Positions 23,346-33,600 of a stretch of 64,000 nt of DNA are shown piece after piece. The notes below the pieces were generated by a model, which did not search any database, was not told where the DNA came from, and saw nothing but the letters and a program-made list of their open reading frames with translations. The stretch comes from Asterias amurensis (taxonomy: Eukaryota; Echinodermata; Asteroidea; Forcipulatida; Asteriidae). Location: assembly GCF_032118995.1 (NCBI RefSeq), contig NC_092649.1, positions 18,592,832 to 18,656,831 on the forward strand. The letters are read 5' to 3'. A program made the translations under genes and the position numbers. Within the stretch, counting starts at the first letter, position 1; every line of letters starts with the position of its first letter.

Positions 23346-23524
23346 TGGTGCTAAAAACAAGTCACAAGTCACATTTTTGTAAGCCAAGTCAAGTCATAAG
23401 TCACATAGTCTCCCGAAATAAGCTTACTCCCATGATGTTGTGACAAACGTACATACAATCAAAACACAGAGCTGTCCTAAACGGATGATTTGGAAGAATA
23501 AACTGTTCCTATGCGCAAAGAAGT

Positions 23525-23860
23525 AATATCAAAGTTTTATATAGCGCATGTATCTAACAAACAAGGTACTCAAGGCACCTAATAGGGTTTACAAGGTGCT
23601 AGGGCGCATACAGCAGCCACAGCCAGGAACACTGGGGCGAACCCCTTCTCTTTTCGATAAGTGCACTGGGTTCTTTTACATGCGTTACACAACACATGGG
23701 ACCAACGGCTTTACGTCCCATCCGAAGGACGAAGCAATGGTTAAGTGTCTTGTTTAAGGACACTGTCACGGCTGGGGATTCGAACCCACACTCTGCTGAT
23801 CAGAAACACCAGAGTTAGAATTCGGTGCTCTTAATCGCTCGGCCACGACACTACCATGTA
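23525..23860 (+). mobile_element. SINE-like element, family F, best copy
   Basis: TATCAAAGTTTTATATAGCG starts the element. GATTCGAACCCACACTCTGC near the end resembles a T-arm/B-box, followed by CGCTCGGCCACGACACTACC. Confidence 0.75.
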
Positions 23861-24169
23861 CACCCTGTACATTTCTTGTCCATAGGTTGGTGCACCCACA
23901 CGTCTGCATATCCGTGCAATATTTTTAAAACGTTCAGCCTCATGACAAGGTGACAAGAGCATCACTCAAAAAAAAAAAATTAGAATTGGAATGTTGTATT
24001 ATCTGCATCATAAATATACAGAAATTTAGTTTCCATTGGCACATAAGAATGAAACAATTATTAGTTAAAATTATCGGGCAGCATCATTGCTGAAGACTCA
24101 ATTTTGCCACATTTATTTTGAACAGTAATTGCACTGTCGTCAAATCAAATAAATTCACTTCAATTGTCA

Positions 24170-24945
24170 ATTCACAAGTCATTGTTAAGCAAGTCAAGTC
24201 AAGTCTGAAGTCATTTTCCCCTCATGTCAAGTCAAGTCACAAGTCATTTTTTTCCCCAAGCCAAGTTAAAGGAACACGTTGCCGTGGATCGGACGAGGTG
24301 GTCTATGAAAAGCGTTTGTAACCGTTTTTTAATAAATTGCATATGGTTGGAAAGATGTTTTAAAAGTAGATTACAATGATCCACACAAGTTTGCCTCGAA
24401 ATTGCGTGGTTTTCCTGTTACTGTGCGAACTAACACGGTCGGCCATTTATGGGAGTCAAAATTTTGACTCCCATAAATGGCCGACCGTGTTAGTCGACGA
24501 GGTAAAAGGAAAACCGTGCATTTTCGAGGCATGTTTGTGTGGATCATTGTGTTCTACTTTTACAACATCTTTTGTAAAAAACGGTTACAAACGCTTTTCA
24601 GAGACCAACTCGACCGATCCAAGGCAACATGTTCCTTTAAGTCAAGTCACAAGTCATTTTTCCCCAAGCCAAGTCAAGTCGCAAGTCAATTTCCCTCAAG
24701 TCAAGTCAAGTCAAGTCAAGTCAAGTCGCAAGTCATTTTCCCTTAGCCAAGTCAAGTCAATTCGCAAGTCATTTTCCCTCAAGTCAAGTCAAGTCAAGTT
24801 GCAAGTCATTTTCCCTTAGCCAAGTCAAGTCAATTCGCAAGTCATTTTCCCTCAAGTCAAGTCGAAAGTCGAAAGTCATTTTCCCTAAGTCAAGTCAAGT
24901 CACAGGTCAGTGAAAATGTTGACTCGAGTCTGATTTAAGTCAAAG
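24170..24945. repeat. CAAGT pentanucleotide satellite
   Basis: Runs of AAGTCAAGTCAAGTCAAGTC alternate with CGCAAGTCATTTTCCCTC spacers. The open frames here are repeat artefacts. A family C element (24266-24640) is inserted in it. Confidence 0.9.
24266..24640. mobile_element. TTAA-type element, family C, complete
   Basis: TTAA at 24266 and 24637 duplicates the target. The ends are inverted, and the centre is a perfect hairpin, GGGAGTCAAAATTTTGACTC (20 bases) extended by CATAAATGGCC arms. Confidence 0.93.
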
Positions 24946-25264
24946 TCAATGATTCGAGGCAATAACATTGTGAAGGGCCTTGATAGATATGAGCGCTATC
25001 AAAAGAAGCCACTATTATCATTATTATTTTACGCACCAAGAACTTTTATCGTCCAATGATCTGCCTCCTTTTGCCCCAAGTGAGGGCACTGTTTCACAGA
25101 GTGATGTCATGCAAGGGGTCTATTTCTAAAATCAACAAAGGGAATAAAACAACCAAATTTATTTGCCATGTGCACAAGATTTGTTATGAAAATCAATTTA
25201 TTTGATTATAGACAGAATCAATGTTCTGACAATTTACAAATTAATTATACTCTGAATAATGATT

Positions 25265-25450
25265 TGACCTGATTTGAGTTGCTAAGCACAACAAATTTGC
25301 TTAGAATGAAATTTCTTCCTTGACAAAAACAAGTTTACCAACCAAATTTCCATTTTTGTGGCATATTGCTTATCCTGAAAAGCACGTGGAAATTTAGATG
25401 GTAACCCTGTTTTTTATTAAGGCAAATATTTCATGCTAAGCAAATTTTTG
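25265..25450. repeat. CTTAGC foldback family member
   Basis: GAGTTGCTAAGCACAACAAA at the left and CATGCTAAGCAAATTTTTGG at the right are in inverted arrangement, as in family K copies. A homopolymer G run follows at about 25658-25674. Confidence 0.45.
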
Positions 25451-26364
25451 GTCGGGTCAAATCATTTAAAGGCGGGTTATTTATCGTGCAAATTAATAGG
25501 AATCCTCTTAGGACCCTAGGAAGCAACATGTACAAAGTTGGGTCAATTAACACTTCATGATGGTATTAAGAAAATTACAGATTCTCAGCTTTTCAAACCT
25601 TTCCTTAACTTTCAAATAATGTTGGGTTTTTTTCTTGTTTTTTTCTTTCTTTTTTTGAGGGGGGGGGGGGGGGATGGTTTTGAAAAAATTGAGTCAATAA
25701 AATTCTGACTGCAAAGTAAAGAAAAGTGTCCCGATAAAACGCACTAAGATTCTTCTGTTTTACAGAATTCCACTTGTCCCTATATTAAGGGATAGCACAG
25801 CGTGGTTAGTGCATATGTGTTTAGGCTAATACATGGATTGTACAAGGGCGTACATAGGCCTACACATCAGCCAGTCAACTCGGACTGCAATTAAACGTCA
25901 ACAGTCACCGTTTCAGACAGAACTCAACTCTGCAGCAAGAAGCAAATTCAGATGGGTGGCTAGGGTCGACTAGACTCAAATTTCTCTACGATTTATCGAT
26001 AAGTGGTGAGTTTTTTTGTGAACACTCATGATCAGTAAGATTAGTTAAATATTGTACTATATATTATGCAAGTTATGTTTAGAAATAGATGTAAAATGAA
26101 AATGACGGGCCAAGACATTTTTGTCTGCCCATCAACTAGGCACCTCACTGCCATGGGCTATATACGGTAGATTAACTCAATCAATTAGACACTTAAAGTA
26201 AAACACAGACCCCTTGTATTAAAATTGACAAAAACTTGCTAAAGGCATTCTTAACAGTCTTGACAAATTGAAATAAATTGTCCTAATTATGTCTTAATAT
26301 AATATAGGTTATTCTATTTCAGTCTCACACCGAAATTATATACAAGTAACGTTCGACTTCAGAG

Positions 26365-26640
26365 TCAAGACCATAGAATAACATATGAGAGCTAGAGGGC
26401 GCACTTGGGATGCTGCGTGCACAAACACGACTGGACCACAAGGAGATACGCACGCCATTTTGTAAGATAAGCGTTGTACATGCATTGAGTATGAAGCTTA
26501 CACGTTGGTGTGTGTATGATAAATACACACTACGCGATGTTTTTTTATTTATTAACTTACAAAATGGGCGCATGTCGAGCCACGTAACTAGGCCAGTGCG
26601 TCGTCTAGTTTTTATATATAACTTTATGGTAGAAACTCAG
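26365..26640. mobile_element. Inverted-repeat element
   Basis: GACCATAGAATAAC, GAGGGCGCACTTGGGATGC and CGCCATTTTGTAAGATAA are mirrored by TTAACTTACAAAATGGGCGC, GTGCGTCGTCTAG and TAACTTTATGGT. Confidence 0.6.
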
Positions 26641-26694
26641 AATTTATCTCATGATCTTGTTGAAAGGAAGAAGTCAACTATAAACAGTATTGAA

Positions 26695-26890
26695 TATGAC
26701 GTCACTGCTCACAACATGGCGTCTGTGAGCGTGTGCATGTGTGTGCGCGTGCATGTGCCGTATAAATCAAATCGGATATGCTGCGTGTTGCGTGCTTCTT
26801 TGATGTACGCGTTTAGACGCGCATACGTTTTGCCCTACAAGATGGCGACTTTCATAGCAACAAAGGGGTTATTCAATACGGTCTATAGTA
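26695..26890. repeat. Dispersed repeat shared with 14160-14355
   Basis: GTTTAGACGCGCATACG, CCCTACAAGATGGCGACTTT and TTATTCAATACGGTCTATA match the copy beside HAUS7 exon 2. The 167-codon frame covering it has no support as a gene. Confidence 0.6.
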
Positions 26891-27176
26891 ATTTATACAT
26901 CGTTTCATATTGAGTCGGCATATTACACATTTCTAAGGCCCATGTCACATGAGGCAATTTACAGGCAATTTCCAAACAAAAATGGCAGTCACATTTGAAT
27001 ATTCACATATTTTTCTTTTGGATCATTAGACACTGTTTAAAAAACTACTTTATGTGCTACTTATGTAGTCTTGTAGCACAGTTTCCTCCAAGTTGCCTGT
27101 AAAAAAAGCCAAGAGTGACAGGGCCATAAAGTCGTGTATTGTCAACTTACAAATCAGTGTGGTCCAACATGGTCAT

Positions 27177-27400
27177 ATCTTAAAGGCACTGGACACAGGT
27201 AATTACTCAAAATAATTGGAAGCATAAAAACTTACTTGGTAACGAGCAATGGAGTAACAATGGAGAGCTCTTGAGTGTAAAACATTGTGAAGTAAAAGAG
27301 TTTTTTAAGAAAGAGGTCATTTCTCACTCAAATATTGAAAGACTTCAGGCCTAAAGTCTTTTATAATAACCTCAGGCACTCTGAATCTTTGTCTATTATA
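27177..27400. mobile_element. Left part of a family A element
   Basis: TTAAAGGCACTGGACACAGG opens the copy; it diverges after the GACTTCAGGCCTAAAGTC hairpin. Confidence 0.7.
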
Positions 27401-27814
27401 AGGGGTAGAACTAACCCTACAAGATAGTCCCATTCCTCACATGGAAAAAGGAAAAAAAAAGTTTTGAATAAACTAATTTTTTGAGTAAATTTAATCTCCC
27501 TTTTTTATGTTTTAAAGTTCTGGATATTCAAAGGCCTTTTCAAATCTTTTTGGAATAGGGTAAAAAGTGGCAAAGCAAAACACATCCTGATCAAGGAGCC
27601 CCCCCCCCCCCCCTACTATAAATAAAATTAACAAAAATTTATGTGACAACGGCATCCAATCTAATCATGGATTCCTTTTTTTCCAAGATCTGAGACACAA
27701 AAGGCAGAAGAAAAGTAATAGAATAAACATCTAAACTGAGATGAATTACCTTCAAAGTAATGATAGTTATTTTCAAGTTGTGCATGTCGATGAAACCTGG
27801 GGTGGATTTCACAA

Positions 27815-27955
27815 AGAGTTAAGACTACTCTTATCACCAGTTAGGACAATGTCCTAACTTAGGACTAGCCTTAAGTTTTTCAGGATCACCTAAGACTAGG
27901 CCTAAGTTAGGACTAGAACTAAATCTTTGTGAAATCAACCACTGTTTCCATTATT
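27815..27955. mobile_element. Short foldback element with TTAGGACT arms
   Basis: TTTCACAAAGAGTTAAGACT and ACTAAATCTTTGTGAAATC are inverted ends. TTAGGACTAG motifs repeat inside. A relative lies at 38190-38350. Confidence 0.7.
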
Positions 27956-28160
27956 TTCAAAACAGTGCACTGCTGTCACACGACTTCAAGTGTTTCTCAA
28001 TAGTTTCTCAGCTAAATCAATCACAAGAACCTTCTCCGCCCTCACAGGTACCCATTTTACCCCGCAGGGACACAAGTGTCACGACGGGGATTCAAACATA
28101 CATTGTACACTCGGTTGAACAGAAGCACCAGAGCTTGAGATCGGTGTTTGGTAAAACCCA

Positions 28161-28440
28161 AACTAAACAGTGTACTCCTATAGTGTCTGCCATACCTCAA
28201 AAAGACTAAGTCAGAGTATTTTGAAAACAGCGCACTAGAATTACCAGGCTCCTAACTAAACAGTGTACTCCTATAGTGTCCGCCATACCTCAAAAAGACT
28301 AAGTCAGAGTATTTTGAAAACAGCGCACTAGAATTACCAGGCTCCTAACTAAACAGTGTACTCCTATAGTGTCCGCCATACCTCAAAAAGACTAAGTCAG
28401 AGTATTTTGAAAACAGCGCACTAGAATTACCAGGCTCCTA
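28161..28440. repeat. Three tandem copies of a 93-bp unit
   Basis: The sequence AACTAAACAGTGTACTCCTA starts at 28161, 28254 and 28347. Copies are nearly identical (GTCTGCC versus GTCCGCC in the first), so the duplication is recent. Confidence 0.95.
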
Positions 28441-30422
28441 GTATTTTATGAGCCTGAACACCAGGGAACCTGTGTTTCTCAAAGACCCTGAACTGGGTAT
28501 TTTGAGTGGTTCTTTTTTATAGCATTTTATGCTTTTTACTTGTTTAATCTCTGAGTCTATTTGTTGTTCAATTTAGCCAGTTAGCATGGTTAGACTGCTA
28601 TAAGCAGACGTATGATAAACAATAATAATAATAAAAAATAATAACAAACGCAAAAAATGATATGCGGCAGAAAAATATGCTCTTTCAGAGCAAAGCTTTG
28701 TGGGAAACAAACACAATTTTAGTGAAGGCCATACAACATTATTTCATAAAACTGTGATATTAATACTTTAGTAACATCAACCAATATTTACACATTTATA
28801 TAAGGTATATCATTTCAGGACAGTAAACAAGAAAATACTAAAGCACTTTTTTTCCAATTCATTTTCAATTTTCAAAAATGCCAAGAAGATTGTAAGTAAA
28901 AAGAAAACTTAAAGAAATTCATTCCAATGTACTTTCATAAAAGAGAAGTTTCGCAAGAGTACAAATTTGGATATAGAGACCGTTCCGATAACTGTATCCT
29001 TCCATTTATGGTGCACGTCAAACTTTGACTCACGGTCATCGTGTTTTGTGTCAGGCTTAAGCCAAATCATACAAACACGTTGGCGTAGGTTTTGCAAGTA
29101 AACCAAATCCTAAGTAATTTGGTATAAATGTGGTTTGTTACTTGACTGAATAAATTTTTTGTTTAACTGGTCTTTCTCAGACCAACACTTTATAGGCGTG
29201 TAAAGCCTATAAAGAGAAACCCTGTTTACACTTTCAAATGTACTACTTACATATGATGTCACCGCAAACCAAATATATATTGATACCCCACCATGTGTAA
29301 AATAATACTTAACGAGCCTAGCCGTTTTTTTAAGGAATGTGTATGAACTCCTGTAGACTTTGTTAACAGCCATCTAAAAGCTGTTAAGTGACCCTAGAAC
29401 TCACAACAAAGAGTTGACGAATCCGTAGACTTGCGATACCCCTTTAATTTGAGAACACTTCTCAAGTGAATGGAACCTGTTCCGAATTTCCCAAGAATGA
29501 AAGAAATAGATAAATTATAAATAAATGACAAAGATTGAAAGAAACAAAAAAACAAAATGAAACCAATGGGGGAAAAAATCAGCAACCCCAAACCAGCTAG
29601 ACTGGAACAGTAAGTCTCCCATCACAATAGACCATTACCATTGATATCAATGTTACCAAACTGAGGCTGGAAGAACAAAATAGTCTGGTTCATATTTGCA
29701 AAATGATTATTAGCATTCACTATCGTTATTCGATACAAGGAACATAACCAAGATGGAGGCAGCGCGAAAAAGGTTTAAAGGCATGACTTAATCTGTGACA
29801 GGGGAAAAGCTTCACCAGTGGTAAGACTGCAGGATTTGCAATTAGAGAGTTGTGGGTTTGAATCCGACCAAGCTAACCGCTGATATCACAATGACTAGAA
29901 AGTCTAGTTGTTTAGTCACTGAATCACAATTTATTGATTTGTGCAATCCATAATCATAGACAATGGTGTTGTCGTTGGAACCATTTGCAGCATTATGTAA
30001 TGAAGATGGCGACATTGACATATTTTTTTTGTAACGTTGGTTTTGGCTGTATTAATATTTTAGTCCTCTTTTGTAAATCATTACATTAACTAACTAAAGT
30101 TGTTATTTCAACTCCAGCTGACTGCGTTAATATCAACCACCGAAAACACACTATAAATATGTGCACAAAAAAATAATATCATCTGCTTTCGTCTTATCCA
30201 TCACTTTTAAACCACCCACCAACACCTCAGAAAAACATTCGCCTATGGTTGCTAATGTTTGCCAACAGCGGCAGCGCACAACTCGATTTGAATGTACGCA
30301 AACGTTGGCAATGTCTGCGCAAATGGAACACGTCCCAGATAAACAAACAAACAAGTACATCAGAGCCCCCGATTCAAGTGAACACTCTTTGATATCACAA
30401 CTGGTTTCCGACTGCAGCCTGG
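28441..30422. other. Intergenic or 3' flank of DSTYK, no gene seen
   Basis: No exon or clear transposon is recognised. A tRNA-like GGGTTTGAATCCGACC stretch near 29850-29880 looks like a SINE head fragment. Part of this stretch is probably DSTYK 3' UTR. Confidence 0.5.
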
Positions 30423-30649
30423 TCATATTTCTCGTGAGGGTCTCGTTTCCGGCTCCGCCTGTTTGCTGGTAAGGTCCTTCAGTTTTGTCGCAGCCCTGCT
30501 ACGAGACTCCAGCGCCCCGCGGTGGATTTCTTGTAGTCGGATCTGAACGTCTCCCAGTAAGGGGCGTTCGGCTGGCTCCCCTGCCCAACAGTCGGACATC
30601 ATATCCCAGCAGGGTTTGTCAAAGACGTTCAGTCTCTCTGGGCGTACGC
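30423..30649 (-). CDS. DSTYK: DSTYK exon 10, kinase C-terminus and stop
   Basis: Beginning after TCTCTCTTCAG, the exon encodes [17 protein letters not shown] and [19 protein letters not shown], the last kinase helices, and then a basic tail ending at a TGA at 30423-30425. The tail is slightly longer than the vertebrate one and is not conserved in sequence. Confidence 0.93.
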
Positions 30650-33600
30650 CTGAAGAGAGAGCAGGAAAAAAACGCAGTTAAAATTAACAGAACAACAAAT
30701 AAACGATGAAGTAAGTTGACTTGAAATTAATTAATCTATTACAATGTAAATTTATAGATCGGAAATCTAATTTACCACGGTTAATAAATAAGGGAATAAA
30801 AGAGTAGTGAATCATTCTTAAATGGCCGTTTAAAATTTATATAGAACGAAAATCTAAATTACCAAGTGAGTAAATTTTAAACTAATGTATCTACTAAAAG
30901 GTAAACTTATAGAACGAATATCAAAATTATCAAGTTAATCAATTTTAAATTAATGTGTCCATTACAAGGTTAATGTTATTGTATCTTAAAAGGTAAATTT
31001 ATAGAGTGAAAATTCTAAATTACCAAGTTAATAAATTTGAAATTAATGTATATTCTACAAAGTAAATTCAAACAACAAAAAAGTTAAAATGTAAGTTTAT
31101 AGAACAAAATTCTAAATTAACAAGAGGTGATCAAGATGTTCAAGAAAGATAAAGATTAAGATTAAAAATATATTTATTGTCCTGATAAAAAACATGACAT
31201 TTGTCTTCCCTGAGTAAAGGGGACTATACGATACATACAGGAAAGGCATAGCAACAATAGACAACAAGAATAAAATTACAATTTACAGATATATACAAAT
31301 ATAATGACATAAAGAGGGTATAAAAAAAGCAATAAATCACGAACAAACTTGTCGCCAGACTCTAGAGACAGTTGCTATGTCACATGACTTGGGGCAAGCT
31401 CTTGTATAGCAACCTCCAGATGAGCAGACCCTGGAACCATTTTGCCATACACATTCATTAAAAAAATTGTATAGGTGTTCGCCGTCTCTTTCGTAACTAA
31501 AGCCATTATACACTTTTGGTAACAAGTATTGTCCAAGTCCCACACTTCATGTATCACAACTTATATATAAAATAACAAACCTCTGAAAATTAAGGCTCAA
31601 TCGGTCATCGGAGTCGGGAGAAAATAACAGGAAAACCCACTCTTGTTTCCGCGCATTTCGCCGTGTCATGATATGTGTTCAAAATAAATCTGTAATTCTC
31701 GCTAACGAGAATCTATATTGTTTTACTGTTTTCTCAAAAAGTAAAGCATTTCATGGACTAATATTTTAAGAGAAGTCTTTCACCATTACCTTCTGTAAAC
31801 CCTGTAAATTATTTGTCAATCTGTGAACTTTTATATTTTTTTCTGTACCGAAAGGGTCCAATGGCTTAAGCAAAAGCTTGCCCCTAATCATGTGACATAG
31901 CAAATGTCTCAATAGTCTGAGGAATTCAAATGTGGTGACTTGTGATCAAGCACATCATTGTACAAGACAATATTCAAATCTAACACCCAAATGGCTCATT
32001 TCATAAAGCTGCTTAAGCACAAAAAGCAGCTATCATGCTGACCACAATAAGGTTACCAACCAAGCTACCACGCCACATGTACAATTTGTGACTGGAATCC
32101 TGCCCATTTCTGCTTAGCAAAAATGTGTCAAGCAATCATTTCTGCTAAAGCAGCTGTATGAAATTGGGCTCACATAAACATTGTCTTGTGGCCACCTTTC
32201 AACAAATAGGATTGCCTAAACTACCTTGGGGGGGGGAGGGGGGGGGGATTTATGCATTTATTATAAAGTGGAGGGCAACACAGCTTCTTTTTTTTTCTTT
32301 TCTTTTTTGTGATGGGGGGGGGGGGGTTGTTTTTCTGGTTTACCTTTCTTGACGGAGCTCCAGAGGTGGTCTTTATTGGCACACTGCTCGAATGACGTTG
32401 GTAAGCGGACATGACCTGCGCACACGTACCAGAAGAGAATCCCAAAGGCATACGTGTCCACGCTGCTGTCGTACTTCCCGGAGAAGAGCTCAGGGGCCAT
32501 GTGGATTGGCGTACCCACAATGCTTCCGCTCATCATGGCCTCCGGTTTGCAGAAGCCGAGATCGGTGATCTTTCCACGGTCGTATTTATCAAGCTGTGGG
32601 GGATCAGAAACAAGATAAAATGCGTTTAGTTTAAATTTGGAAACCATTGCCGTGAAACTTTTGGTTGTCTTGTGTAATAGCAGAGTTCTTTTTGTGCAAG
32701 AGTGTCATCATTGAGAGGCATGGCGTACTAGAAATGTTTTTATTATTATAATAAAAAATACTAATTATTGTTATACAGGAAATACTCTATCAACATAGCT
32801 TCTTCAACATTATGCAATAGACAATTCACAACAATATAATGTTACTCTTATCTAAAAGGGCACCTTGTCTTTCAAAATTAATAACCATCATATAACAGAA
32901 AAACCCTTTTAGAATAAGTTTAATGTTATCGTGGGATTTGAGGCATTGCACGGTGAGGTATCCATATATATTTGGTTTGCGGTAACACCATGTGTACATC
33001 TACTTGCCAGGTTGATTAGGAGACAGTCTCCTGATGATGACTAGAGTAAGCTTGTCGAAACTTTGAGACCAATTAAAGGAACAAGTTGCCTTGAATCGTG
33101 AGTTGGTCTTTGAAAAGCATTCATAACCGTTTGTTATAAAATGCATACGGGTAGAAAGATGTTGTATAAGTAGAATACTATGTTCCACACAAACATGCCT
33201 CGAAACTGCATGGTTTTTGTTTGACCTCACCGACTAACACGGTCGGCCAATTATGGAAGTCAAATTTTTGACTCCCATAAATGGCCGACCGTGTTAGTTC
33301 GCACAGTAAAAGGAAAACCTCGCAATTTCAAGGCACCTTTGTGTGGATCATTGTGTTCTACTTTTAAAACATCTTTCCAACCATATGGATTTCAGACAAG
33401 CAACTCGTCTGATCCAAGGCAACGTGTTCCTTTAAGAAGTTGTTCTGTGGTAGTGCAGTTAATTAACGATCCTATAAATTAAAGTTTAGTCCCAGCCAAT
33501 TTTCTATACCTTCCGGTTAATTGTTTTTAAAAAGCCGGACAGGTCTTTTCAGTACTGAGGAGTCTCCCGAAAAATCTACTCCGCAGTAGTAGAATATATG

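Noticed and set aside
24118..24819. Several open frames of 67-147 codons
   Set aside because: They are produced by the CAAGT satellite and an inserted family C element.
26410..26913. 167-codon plus-strand frame
   Set aside because: It spans an inverted-repeat element and a dispersed repeat also found at 14160, with no recognisable domain.
30161..30472. 103-codon plus-strand frame
   Set aside because: It overlaps DSTYK exon 10 and its 3' flank in antisense and has no homology.
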